A DNA stretch of 64,000 bases from Hetaerina americana (GCA_022747635.1 JAKTNV010000062.1:2141964-2205963); one strand, 5' to 3'; shown: positions 12,851 to 23,369, numbered from the stretch's first letter. A program made the numbers and translations. Notes: a model not told the origin generated them from the sequence alone.

Positions 12851-15817
12851 TAATGCTCATATCTAGTGAATTCGACGCCATAAGATAAATGTCTAATAAA
12901 TAATAAAAGATAGTTATAGATAATTCTAGTGATCCGAAATGAAAATTAAAATTGAGCAATGCATAAGAGGGCCGGCGGGAAGGTATCCACATAGACACGG
13001 GGACGTCTCACTGCAATTCAGAAATCCTCTCAGTCAGAAATCCCAGATCTTGGCAGCTATTAAACTCAGTTAGGAGTTGGAGAAATTAAATTCATGTCTG
13101 GGGATTTCCTATGCCGATGAGTTTTTCTGTGTGTGTGACACGTCCGCAATCGAATACGCGACAAAGGTGTCGCTCTTTGTGTGATAAGGAAAGTCTGCGT
13201 TTACAATTTTAGTATCTTAAGGAAGCAAGAAAATAAAAATAGAGCTCAGTTGCGTCGCACTGGTCGGCCAAAGGCGAAATGCAATCTTGGAAAGCTCAAA
13301 TATCTGTAAATGAATTGAATCTGTTGTCGTGGGAGACAACGCCTTCCGCTCTGACCCGTATTCACATCGGAAGGGGGTTGGATGACCGATATTCTGGCAG
13401 AGGCAGGGGCTCACCACGGATAATATCACCTGGGTGAATTCGGAATTCCCACGGCTAGCGGACCGGTCAGTCGGTTGGCTGGGCGATTCTTTTTTCAAAT
13501 TCAATTTGCTTGGTAGTCATTTTTACAAAACTGTCATTCCTATGAGTTTATGAGACGGGACGTTTTAGTCTAGTGGAGTTCTATTCCAAGTGACGACTTT
13601 AAGACGGTCCCACTTTCACCCAAGCTTCCAAATAACCTTGACTCATTTCTCACAGCTTTGGAATCGATTTCACTGGCACTCTGTAAATACTGTTTCTGTG
13701 AAACAATTCGAATATTGTGTCATGTGGCCTAGTCAACAGACGTTGCAAAAGTATTTCCCATGGATTTCGTATGGGCACATTGAGGGGACTTGTGGGTTTG
13801 GGGTCCTTTGAAGATTCATGGGAGGCCGAGGGTGGCTCAGAGAAAGGGTCAAAGATCTCATTGAAATATCCTCATGATATATCTCTTAGAAATCGGTAGA
13901 ATTCCGTCGCGGATTCCATGAAAATCTATGGATTTCCACAGTCACGGTAAAAGTTTTGGATAGCCATGGCAATCGATACCCCAATGGCCTCGGATCATCA
14001 TAGTAACCGATTGGGATGACCACGGATTTCCATAATAACTACTTAAACTTCAGATATCCTCGTATTACCACAGTAACTGACTTAGATATCCACGGGTTTC
14101 CTTAGCGACTGCTGCAGATATTGATGGGTTTTCGCCGAAGCTGCAACAGCCTCGGATGTGCACGATATTCCCTAGCAACAGTAGCAGATTTCCAATTCGA
14201 TGGATTTCCCTAGTAACTGTAGCAAGTGGATGGGAGGTTCTTGAGAATATTTCTAGGTGGATTTTTCTGCAGTAAACGGGATATCGGTGAGAAGATTCGG
14301 GTATTACAATTATCAGTTATCGGTTATTCACACATATATTAAGGCTGAAACGACCCGGTTTTGGTATTAATTACGACATCGTTATTAGGTTGATATCACA
14401 GAAGAAACTGTGCTTATATGTATATACGATTGGATTGACTAAAGTCATTTGTGGTTTGAGAGGGTGGGGATTAGGAAGGGGTTCAAAAGAAGAGGATGGA
14501 CGATTTGCCAGGGGTTCGGGGGTGGCGCCCCTGAAACGATAAAGAATTCGAGAATTGCCGAGGAGGGGGTGGACGGACGGGACGGGAATCTCTCAGGACG
14601 TCTTCGACCATTTGACAACTGGAATAAAATTGGCACCAGCTCGAAAGCGTCCAGTTCTGGCACCCCTAAGGGTCAAAGTGCAAATCCTCATGAATGAACA
14701 CACTTTTCAGGTCATTGTCTGATAAAAGACATCGTATTATTAAACATATTAGTATTTTAATAATGACTTTGAAAAAACTCTTTTATATACCTTTCTTCTA
14801 TGCTGTATCCAAGCATTTTCAATATCCAAAAATATTTGTGAATTAAATATCATTTTAATTCTGTTCCAAACAAACCAGACTTGAAAGTACCCAGAAACTA
14901 CATTAATTATTTACAATTGCCACCTAATTGACTTTAAGGTATACTTATAATTTTTTTACATACTATCACAGTACGTCATACTTGGCGGTTAGTTTTGAGA
15001 AATATTCCTGATAAATAAATGTTATCCGCGCACAAAGAGTATAAACTATCAACCTCTTCTCAAATGAGCAAGTAAAATAAGAAAATAAACTCCTTATAAA
15101 TATTATATTCGAACTTGCCCCACTTCTACGAAATCAACCCATGAAAATTTCTTTCGTAAAATTAAATTTTGTACTTTCATTATTCCTGTATATTATGTGC
15201 CACAATGCAAATTTTACCACTAATCCTCTTAACTTAGGTAAAGGATTATTTGTGGATCATTTAAAAATGAGGATTATCTCCCAGCGTATTAAATATATTC
15301 GGGAATATGGGTCGTGAATCGATTGGACTTTGTGAAACCTTATAAAGAACCCATGAGTATACGATCGAATCCTTTTACGTAATCCTCGAGTATCGACTTT
15401 TACTTGAGTGGGTCGCCAATACCTTGAGTATGGGGAACGGCGACCAAAGGAACCGAGCGGTGCACCCATGGACCCCGTCCTTCGATATCATTTGAGAAGT
15501 TAATCAGATTAATTGCGGGCGAGTTGGCCGTTTAAAACATATAGTACTATTATGGCTGAACGCCAACATCATGGGCTCGAATACATTGCTTCGCCTTTTA
15601 ACGTCTCTTCATAAAATTGGTACGAATAAGTTTGTTGTCTACGGTTGCATACAAACTAATTGTTTTACTAATGATTGATATGTGAGAGTATAATGCTTTT
15701 ATTGTTATTACTATTAGCCAAAACCTACCGACTTATGGTACGCATTTTATGGATCCTGGAACTGACCACTACTCTACTCGTATGACGTGACTATAATAAC
15801 AAAAACATCATTTAAAC

Positions 15818-15820
<3 letters not shown>
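12851..15820. other. Long stretch without recognised genes
   Basis: No convincing coding region or RNA gene on either strand. It contains the degenerate minisatellite annotated separately (13915-14225). The frames at 13217-13504 (-) and 14449-14697 (+) lack recognisable domains. Confidence 0.5.
13915..14225. repeat. Degenerate minisatellite, period about 35-45 bp
   Basis: Recurring pattern of tccacGGaTTtCCatAGtAAC type: cacggatttccataataac, cctcgtattaccacagtaac, cacgggtttccttagcgac, cacgatattccctagcaac, cgatggatttccctagtaac. The units are strongly diverged. Confidence 0.55.
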
Positions 15821-15888
<68 letters not shown>

Positions 15889-15889
15889 T
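15821..15889. repeat. (TA)n microsatellite
   Basis: Nearly pure TA. Confidence 0.95.
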
Positions 15890-15945
15890 GGACAGAGTTA
15901 AGGAAGCTAAAAAATGTCCAGTGTTGAATAATGATATGTTGTAAT
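15890..15945 (+). repeat. Left arm of a long-range inverted repeat
   Basis: ggacagagttaaggaagcta and following bases are the reverse complement of 16629-16685 (cttccttaactctgtcc) with few mismatches. The arms enclose about 680 bp holding a palindrome, TA tracts and a PLE end. Confidence 0.8.
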
Positions 15946-15955
15946 ACATATATAA

Positions 15956-15956
<1 letters not shown>

Positions 15957-15988
<32 letters not shown>

Positions 15989-15994
15989 TATATA
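15957..15994. repeat. (TA)n microsatellite
   Basis: Short pure TA tract. Confidence 0.95.
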
Positions 15995-16010
15995 ATGTAT
16001 AACACTTAGC

Positions 16011-16101
16011 ACTAGTGGACACAGACAAAAACACATAAACACACAAAAAAGAGAGACTCACTATTTTGTGTGTTTCTGTGTTTTTGTCTGTGTCCACTAG
16101 T
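16011..16101. repeat. Palindrome with arms of about 38 bp
   Basis: actagtggacacagacaaaa at the left and ttttgtctgtgtccactagt at the right, continuing inward through cacaaaa/ttttgtg to a loop of about 13 bases (agagagactcact). One arm mismatch (cat versus ctg region). Its inner sequence gagactcac resembles the gacactcac block of PLE ends. Confidence 0.85.
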
Positions 16102-16135
16102 ATTATTATTCACGTCCGTGAGACTTTCAAAAATG

Positions 16136-16137
<2 letters not shown>

Positions 16138-16210
<73 letters not shown>

Positions 16211-16211
16211 A
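16138..16211. repeat. (TA)n microsatellite
   Basis: TA tract between the tccgtgagactttcaaaaa motif and a PLE end. Confidence 0.95.
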
Positions 16212-16503
16212 ACACGGATGTAGATCTGTAGAATATAGAGACACATAGAAAGGACACTCACAATTTGTTATTTGACGTTTCGAAGGCACGGCTGTCGTCT
16301 TCAGAATGGCGTTCTCGGGGAAGAGCGGAGAGGATGTGCGGGGGAGAGGTGGGGGAAGGAGAGGTAAAGGGACCAATAGGAAATGAACAAGGGGGTGGGG
16401 GGGATATGTAGGCAGCCATATGATGCATTCAGTGGGCTTGGTTCAGCCCGGGCGGTTTGAATGATTGGGCCACCCAGATATGCGCCATCTCGCAGGTTCT
16501 CAC

Positions 16504-16505
<2 letters not shown>
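16212..16505 (-). mobile_element. Penelope-like element 3' end
   Basis: Minus strand: gaggtgagaacctgcgagat-like start, ctgaaccaagcccactgaat, catatggctgcctacatatc, then a C-rich stretch, the hammerhead-like motif, and gagtgtcctttc ending at TA repeats. It matches 20735-21037 (+), 19410-19755 (-) and 48838-49150 (+). No coding sequence left. Confidence 0.8.
16274..16304 (-). ncRNA. Hammerhead-ribozyme-like motif, ACGU type
   Basis: Minus strand: CUGAAGA box (fits CUGANGA), stem II GACAG with a partly broken partner (CCUUC), then GAA-ACGU-C. Confidence 0.5.
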
Positions 16506-16578
<73 letters not shown>

Positions 16579-16615
16579 TATATGTGTGTGTGTATACATA
16601 CATATATCTATGGGT
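16506..16615. repeat. (TA)n microsatellite with CA/TG part
   Basis: TA tract followed by cacacacata and tgtgtgtgtata, at the coding-side edge of the PLE fragment. Confidence 0.95.
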
Positions 16616-16628
16616 GTATATGTATATA

Positions 16629-16685
16629 TTACAACAAATCATTATCCAACACTGGACATTTTTTAGCTTCCTTAACTCTGTCCAA
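16629..16685 (-). repeat. Right arm of a long-range inverted repeat
   Basis: Reverse complement of 15890-15945. Confidence 0.8.
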
Positions 16686-16784
16686 AATGACTCCTCTTCC
16701 CCTTCCACTACCTCAATATAATTTCTTCGGGTGAAGATGACCGCGAATGGGCCGAGCTTGTCACTCGGTCACATGGGCCGAGTC

Positions 16785-16925
16785 CTGTTGTTGCCAGGAT
16801 TTAGAATCTAATTAGGCTTCATTATAATTTATTGGGAAAAATGACTGAGATAGTTTCTTATTGCCTTCCTAAGTAGTCTTTTTTTATCGTGCCACCATCA
16901 CTGAAATGCCCGCCACACTGTAACC
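16785..16925 (-). repeat. RTE-like LINE, diverged 5' UTR fragment
   Basis: Minus-strand match to the 5' leader seen at 38620-38800 and 63790-63960: gggccgagtcctg, then a ttgccttcct segment, then gtgccaccatcactgaaatg, in the same order and spacing. Confidence 0.6.
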
Positions 16926-17179
16926 AAGCACCTTCGCTACAGATAATGCTGTTGTACCCCATTTATTCAAAATGTCGCTCGTCTGGAGGTCTAGTAATTT
17001 GAGCATGCGAGTCATTCTCCGTATTATCAGTGCTCAGGTACTCTGCCATCATTGGAGACATTTTAATCGTAACGATAGTAAGTAAGAATAAATTTGATTG
17101 TTAGAATTTATTACCATAGTGGGTAGTTGTGTTACCAATTGACAATATTCCGGAAGGCATTGTGCATTTCATTTTTACA

Positions 17180-17475
17180 GAAGATTTAGCCATGAGAAAG
17201 GTGTGTGCCAAGATGGGCCCCAAGGTGCGGTCGGAAGATGCCGGAGGTTGCTCGTGTGCTCGTGGTCTCAGCCTCCCTTACGCCCCGACTCGTCACCACC
17301 GGACTTCTATTTGTTCCCACGAATAAAAAGGAGATTGAAAGGCAACCATTTTGGAACGCGGGAAAACGTCAAAACGACCGTGACTAGGTCTCCGTCGACG
17401 CCTTCCAGGAAGCGCCTACAGCGACTGGCAGAGGTATAGACATCGCTGTATCAATGCTTAAGTGTAGTATTTCTA
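17180..17475 (+). pseudogene. Mariner transposase remnant
   Basis: Plus strand: SEDLAMRKVCAKMGPKV, which is the linker motif of mariner transposases; then, after a large deletion, the third catalytic aspartate region SPPDFYLFPRIKRRLKG followed by ENVKTTVTR and a decayed C-terminus LQRLAEV. The first two catalytic aspartates are lost. Frames change at least twice. It is a different subfamily from the copies at 23-26 kb, judging from FYLFPRIKRRLKGNHF. Confidence 0.75.
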
Positions 17476-17479
17476 GGAG

Positions 17480-18635
17480 TTCCCTGAATTTGTACTTTGA
17501 TCTAAAATACGCTTTATTCCTGGATATATTACAATTAATTATGGGACTGGACATCATCATATCCTACAGGTCACTACGGAGGGGTATGGCAGGTGGCTGA
17601 TACTATTGCTATTAATTACAATGTATTGTTACTAATGGACTTTGAAGGTACACCTACCTACCGCTGTCGATGTGCCTTATCCTTCGCGTGGCGTTCTTCA
17701 CCTCAAGGACGTCTCCGACCGTCCACCAGCGGAAAATAGAGTTTCAATAATTGAACACCGAAATAATAGATTAATAATGTGCCATTTTATGAATGAAAGA
17801 TTTTTTGGTTTGTGAATTGTTTATATTCTGGCTCAAAATTCGATAAAAATGAGTAAAGGAGTGGTTTTATGAGAATTATGCGAAATTTGCCTTTCCCTGA
17901 AGCCCAGAACCTACCAGCCCCTCCCCTGTTGTCCGTTCGTAAGTTTTGTGAATATTAATTCAAATTCCACGTGAGGCCTCGCAGGCGGATCAAATAGGAA
18001 GAAAAAATTAAAGTGAAAAAACGAGTGGAGATGGAGTACATGGACTCCAATGCACGTGTCCATCAGCATGGACCCTCAAAAAATGATAATGATTTCCTGC
18101 CGTGAAATTCCCGGCATAAACCCTCCTGCCTTTAAATTTGCCCTGAAATATTTCCTTTGCGAAGTTGATTCCCTTTTCCCTTGACCCATCACGTCGAGAG
18201 CAGACATCCCTCAAGGTCGCCCTTCAACCAATCAGCACTCGAGTTGGAGCCGTCGAGAGAGAACAATAGACGACGTCACTCTCACTCTCCGAACGTGGAG
18301 CAAGCGAAAGGGGGCGCGTGGTTCGGCAGGGAGGGAGACGCCGTCCCCCACCCCCACTCGCAAAGGGGTGTGTGCGGTTGGGAAGGGCTTTCGAAAGGAA
18401 GTGCAGGGGTGGCCCGCCCCTCGTAGTAACAGCAGTAGAGGGGGGCGGAAGGGGTGCGGGGGTGGGGAGGGAGAGAGGCACGCCGGACCGAACCCGGATG
18501 CTGCCGGGCTACGAGTAGTTGGATCAATACGAAACACGCCTTCCCCCATCTTCACCCTCTCTGGATCCACTCGCTAAACCTATATGATGGATATTCCACG
18601 AACTAACTAAATGAAACATCCCAGGTTTATATTCT
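17480..18635. other. Unassigned sequence with a GC-rich block
   Basis: 17480-18180 is plain sequence. 18181-18580 is GC- and CpG-rich with a CCAAT box (18228-18232) and a palindromic GACGTCAC CRE-type site (18272-18279). This could be a promoter or CpG-rich fragment. No first exon with a convincing protein was found on either strand. Confidence 0.35.
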
Positions 18636-18643
18636 ATATATAC

Positions 18644-18674
<31 letters not shown>

Positions 18675-18675
18675 A
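18636..18675. repeat. (TA)n microsatellite
   Basis: TA-rich with two ttta interruptions. Confidence 0.9.
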
Positions 18676-18694
18676 AATACCATAAGCAAAGTAA

Positions 18695-18954
18695 TCAACC
18701 CGAAGGTCGGTTTAGTAGGTGATGGTAGAGTTCACACAGTACTAAGCCCTATACGGCGTGTGAAATTCACACATCAGGGTAAGGGAGCCAGTTCCTTTCC
18801 CTGTGCCGGTTATGGTTTCCCAGGAAGACCTGGTACCCAAAAAATCACTTTAGCTTGGGTAGAGCTGCATGTGCCCAGAGTGCCTTGCCCAGGAATCGAA
18901 CTCGCGACCCTCCGGTCAGCAGTCCAACGCTATACCCACTGGACTACCGCAACC

Positions 18955-18957
<3 letters not shown>
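18695..18957 (-). repeat. tRNA-derived SINE, family 1, reverse copy
   Basis: Minus-strand copy of the SINE at 4977-5230. Box B reads as caggaatcgaactcg on the + strand (18891-18905) and the A-box region as ccactggactaccg (18937-18950). The 3' body ccctgtgccggttatggttt is also shared. It starts right at a TA tract. Confidence 0.85.

Positions 18958-19015
<58 letters not shown>
18958..19015. repeat. (TA)n microsatellite
   Basis: Pure TA between the SINE and a palindromic PLE-type end. Confidence 0.95.
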
Positions 19016-19017
<2 letters not shown>

Positions 19018-19113
19018 TTTCGTAGACGTTACACGGAAATGCCGAATAGTACAATAGAAAGTAACACACAATATAGAAACACAAAAAAGAAGAACACTCA
19101 CACGTTATTTCTT

Positions 19114-19146
19114 GATATTTCGACGGAAACAATCCGTCTTCATCAG
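19114..19146 (-). ncRNA. Hammerhead-ribozyme-like motif, AUAU type, best core of its family
   Basis: Minus strand: exact CUGAUGA, one extra A, stem II GACGG/CCGUC closed by a long loop, then GAA-AUAU-C. Confidence 0.6.
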
Positions 19147-19224
19147 AAAATATAGAAGTAATGTTACATTATATTAGTAACGTTGTTACGTTACATGAAG
19201 TAATGCTACATTACTTCTATATCT

Positions 19225-19258
19225 TCAGGTGAAGACGAATTGTTTCCGTCGAAATATC
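19225..19258 (+). ncRNA. Hammerhead-ribozyme-like motif, AUAU type, degraded
   Basis: Plus strand: the first box has decayed to CAGGUGA. The 5' half of stem II is damaged, and GAA-AUAU-C is intact. Partner of 19114-19146. Confidence 0.4.
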
Positions 19259-19315
19259 AAGAAATAACGTGGGAGTGTTCTTCTTTTTTGTGTTTCTATA
19301 TTGTGTGTTGCTGTG

Positions 19316-19318
<3 letters not shown>

Positions 19319-19409
<91 letters not shown>
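19319..19409. repeat. (TA)n microsatellite
   Basis: About 90 bp of pure TA. Confidence 0.95.
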
Positions 19410-19413
<4 letters not shown>

Positions 19414-19755
19414 CTTCGAGATGGAATGCTCTTCGGCGACGCACAAATATATATAAACACTGATGTAGATTTTCAAAACATAGGAACACAAAGAAAGGAC
19501 AGTCACATTGGTAGTTTTGACGTTTCAACGGCTCGACCGTCATCATCAGAATGGCGTTCTCGGCGAAGAGAGGAGAGGACATGTGCGGGGTAGAGGTGGG
19601 GGAATGAGAGGTAAGGGACCAATAGGAAATGAACAAGGGGGTGGGAGGGGATATGTAGGCAGCCATATGATGCATTCAGTGGGCTTGGTTCAGCCCAGGC
19701 TATTTAAACGGCTGGGTCACCCACATATGCGCCATCTCGCGGGTTGTCACCTCTA
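19410..19755 (-). mobile_element. Penelope-like element 3' end
   Basis: Minus strand, same layout as 16212-16505, and extends beyond the ribozyme to tttgtgcgtcgccgaagagc and a TA tract. It abuts the oppositely oriented PLE coding remnant that starts near 19800. Confidence 0.8.
19519..19549 (-). ncRNA. Hammerhead-ribozyme-like motif, ACGU type
   Basis: Minus strand: exact CUGAUGA, stem II GACGG/CCGUU, then GAA-ACGU-C. Confidence 0.6.
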
Positions 19756-19864
19756 TTAAACTAGCATATTTGGGAGGGGTTTCAATCACTTAGCTTAGAA
19801 GCCCTGGAATATTACCTCTCCCTATGATCCACACCACACACCCCATTCACAGGTTTCCTTTCAC

Positions 19865-20815
19865 GTCTTCTATATCCAACTCGAATATCACTTTCCTAGA
19901 TATCGACATTCACCTCCAAAACAATACGTTTCACACCTCAAGTCCACATTAAACCAACCAATAAGCAACAGTATCTTCATTTCGACAGCTGCCATCCACC
20001 TCATACAAAGCGCTCCATCCCATTCTCACTCTCAGTCCGTGGCTTCCGCCTCTGCAACAACACCCCCTCCCAACAGAAATACTTGGACCAGCTACATGAC
20101 TCTCTCAGAAAATGTGGGTACCATGAAAAACTACTGAACAGTAAAATCCTCAAACCGTCAACCCAATACACTCCCCTCCCCAAACCAAACCGCCCAAAAT
20201 GGCCTAATCTTATCACCACTTTCTTCCCCGGAACACACAAAATTAAACATCTAATCCGTGACCTCTTCCCAATTATTAACAACACTCAGTCCACATCACT
20301 TTTATTACCACATTGTCCCTCTGTTTCGTTTAAACGCCCGTCGAACTTGCGAGACATCTTCAAGTCCACAAAATCAGCTGCGAACACCCCCGTCTCTCCC
20401 CCGCCCCTATCCGCCCCATGCAAACGCCCACGCTGCCAATGTTGTCATCTTCAAAGACCTTCCCCCTCATTCAGTACCAACTCCAAACCGGTCGCCACCT
20501 GTACCTCAAAAAAAATATTACATATCGCCTTTCCTGTAACTTCTGCCCTGCCTTCTACGTGGGCGAATGCACGACCGCACTTTCCCTCCGCATGAATAAC
20601 CACCGATATTCCACCAAATCTCCCACCTTCCTTAATTATCCCATCCCTACTCACACTGCTCCCCACAATCAACCTTTTGACGACTGCTTCTCCGTTTCGA
20701 TGATTACAACCCTTCCCAAATCTGCTAGTATAATAGAGGTGACAACCCGCGAGATGGTGCATATCTGGGTGACCCAGTCGTTTAAAACGCCTGCGCTGAA
20801 CCAAGCCCACTGAAT
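19865..20815 (+). pseudogene. Penelope-like element: RT C-terminus plus GIY-YIG endonuclease
   Basis: PLEs encode a reverse transcriptase related to telomerase RT, joined to a GIY-YIG nuclease. Seen here, in order: FLDIDIHLQNNTFHTS (about 19890), the conserved RT C-terminal strand; KPTNKQQYLHFDSCHPPHTKR and IPFSLSVRGFRLC (about 19960-20060), the thumb region typical of PLEs; KYLDQLHDSLRKCGY (20080-20120); FFPGTHKIKHLIRDLFP (about 20222); KRPSNLRDIFKS; the cysteine motif CKRPRCQCCH (about 20418-20448); then, after a frameshift near 20445, the nuclease core NITYRLSCNFCPAFYVGEC with RMNNHR (about 20515-20600). The RT catalytic core is missing and the frame changes at least twice, so the copy is dead. 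The 3' terminal region follows directly. Confidence 0.85.
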
Positions 20816-21033
20816 GTATCATATGGCTGCCTACATATCCCCTCCACCCCCTTGTTCTTTTCCTATTGGTCCCTTACCTCCTCTTCCCCCACCTCTCCCC
20901 CGCACATGTCCTCTCCATTCTTCCCCGAGAACGTCATCCTGAAGACGACAGCCGAGCCATGGAAACGTCAAAACAACATATTGTGAGTGTCCTTTCTTTG
21001 TGTCTCTATGGTTTAAAAATCTATATAAGTGTT

Positions 21034-21037
<4 letters not shown>
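20735..21037 (+). mobile_element. Penelope-like element 3' terminal region of the copy above
   Basis: Begins with gtgacaacccgcgagatggt, continues through a C-rich stretch, the hammerhead-like motif and gagtgtcctttctttgtgtc, and ends at TA repeats. The coding frame overlaps its first 80 bases. Confidence 0.8.
20939..20969 (+). ncRNA. Hammerhead-ribozyme-like motif, ACGU type
   Basis: Plus strand: CUGAAGA, stem II GACAG with a decayed partner (CCAUG), then GAA-ACGU-C. Confidence 0.45.

Positions 21038-21112
<75 letters not shown>
21038..21112. repeat. (TA)n microsatellite
   Basis: TA tract ending the PLE copy. Confidence 0.95.
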
Positions 21113-21114
<2 letters not shown>

Positions 21115-23369
21115 GCATGCACGCTCATGTGTTCACCGCTTATCCTTTCGATGAAAGATCACTTGCTTACACTTCTCTAATGTCTACTCCTTCCTATGTA
21201 GAAATCCCTTTGGAAGTGTCTCTCTGGGATTTCACTTACCCCCCTCCCTATTTTCCATATTTATTGTATATTTTCCCCTCTTAACTCCCGAATGCCCTCC
21301 GGCAGTTTACCATGCTCCCGACTCCCACGTTCTCGCTTAATTATCGCGATTGACGAGAGAGTTGATTGTTGGCTTCGAGCGACAATGCCGCCAACTGCAA
21401 CTCGGCTGCGTCTTCTGTTATCAACGCGCCTTTGCCTCGCTTCCCCCCTCCCCTCCCCCACCTCCTCTTCCTTCCTCTCTTTCGCCATTCTTTTGTTTCA
21501 AAGACGTTACTTTTGTATCCGGCGGAGTGGCTGCGAGGGGAGGATGGTTTTTTTTCTGCTTCCAAAGGGTTGCTGAAAGTGGTTTTGTCCTTCCCTTCGC
21601 TGAACACGGGAATTTTAGTTTTATTTCGTCTTTGTAATTAATTAATGGTGTCCGTTCGTGAGACATCGATACTGGATAGACTCGCCTCTCGCCTCACTAA
21701 TCTCTCGTCAAAGTCACAAACTGGAAAACGTGGGCTCGGCCACTTCTTACTTGCGGTTCTCTAGAGCAAATATACGAGAGAAGTAAGAAGCAAACTGATA
21801 TTCGGCCTCAATGGTTAAACAAACCAAGGTAATCGCTTCAGACTTTTGTCTCCTGCGAAAATTCATTTAGAGGTTCAGGAAAATTCCTTTTTTCTAAGTA
21901 TGTAAACGCGTCTGACATTTTCATCACCGGGTCTTGCATAATTTGCTAAGGATCCCATTGCCATGGAAACAAATGCTTGACGTTGAAAGAGATGTGATCG
22001 AAATGGAGGATCGGGGGAAAAATTAAATTTCCGTCGGTTACACAGTAGGTAGACGTAAGTACGATAGCTGCGCTCGCGAAGGAAACGGCTGGAGCCGTTG
22101 CCACGTGTCTGGTGCGTAAAATCTCTTTCGGACCGGATGAGGAAAATTATGGAAATGACGGGAAAACTTTACTTTAGTCATCGAGTGCTTCTGCGGACGG
22201 GCTGCACCGGTTACGCTTGCGCGTGCAAATGGAGGGATGAAAAGAATCATAAGTGCGCAAGGGGGTGGGAAAGGGAAGGGGAGAAAGGCAAGAGGGAGAA
22301 GCAAGGGGGAGAGTACCCTGAGCTGGAAAGAAATGATACGCCCCCTAGAGAGCGAAACCCACGTGGGCTCGACGCACGTGACATGCAGTCGCAGGCACAC
22401 ACGCACGCACTCACAGAGATGAGGGGGACATGGAGGGAGGGGTGAGGGGGGTTGGAGGGGGAGAGAGAGAGAAAAAGGGCATTCCACCAGAACAGGCGCG
22501 CGAACCCCTTTTCCCCACCCCTTCCCCCCTTGCCATAGGGGCCGTGGGCCCTTTTCTCTCTCTCCTCTCCTCGTTGGTTGGAAGGGTGTGGTTGCGGTGG
22601 CAATCGTCCTCCTCACCACTCGATCTGTCATTCCAAGGGAAGAAACCGCATGGATCTCACAAAATCTCTCCAATCCAAAATGTTACGATTGCTATCGCCA
22701 TGGTTACATGCTGGTAACATAAAAAGTCGTTTCATTAAATATTTTCTTTCTTTTTCTTTAAGTTAAAGTTCGTTGAAGGAGTTTTCTCGGCCCGAGCGTC
22801 AACTTCAAAAGGAGCTGGAAAGAATTCGATTAAGAAGTGTTACTTTTTGACGAAAAAATTAATCTCATTATTGGTGCAAACTTAAACTAAGACATCCTCC
22901 TTATTCTATCCGTTATCTTATATCAAGATTTTTCTCATCTTGGCTACATCTTACAGACTAATAGGTACAAAATGCGCTCTCAGTATAATCTTATTCTAGG
23001 GGTTCTTATAATAGTCGTTGACATAATGACAAAGATGAAAATATACAACAAAAAATAATTTTTGAGAACATTATAATCATCCAAAATTGTAAAATATGAA
23101 AAAAATTACTTTTTTCCTTTTCAATTTAAATTTGAAATTCAGTTCGTATTATCTTCGAAATGGATGGTTTTTGTGACCTATTTGCCGCGATTAGGAATTC
23201 AGAGTTAATTCAACACCAATGCCAACGATATTATTCTGCCCCACCCTTCCTGAATATATCACACAACGTATCACATCTAAATGAGGTGAAACAATAGCAG
23301 CGGTCATACATTGCATAATTTTATAAATGACAATACTCAACATTACTCATGGCAGTTTTTTGGCATATT
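21113..23369. other. Unassigned sequence with a GC-rich, E-box-containing block
   Basis: 22040-22670 is GC-rich with long purine tracts. It carries two CACGTG E-boxes 15 bp apart near 22362-22380 and a third near 22100. The 211-codon frame on the minus strand (22038-22673) is proline/leucine-rich, has no known domain and is probably a GC artefact. 22700-23365 is AT-rich with nothing recognised. Confidence 0.4.

Larger units (their letters stand above)
19016..19318. mobile_element. Palindromic PLE-type terminus pair, AUAU ribozyme family
   Basis: Left arm about 19060-19165 and right arm about 19210-19318 are reverse complements: cacacaatatagaaacacaa / tgtttctatattgtgtgt at the outside, tcttgatatttcgacgg / ccgtcgaaatatcaaga inside, attacttctat towards the centre. 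Each arm has the aacactcac PLE-like block and a hammerhead-like motif. Confidence 0.7.

Noticed and set aside
22038..22673. 211-codon minus frame
   Set aside because: Low-complexity Pro/Leu-rich translation of a GC-rich block; no domain, and overlapping frames of similar length on both strands.
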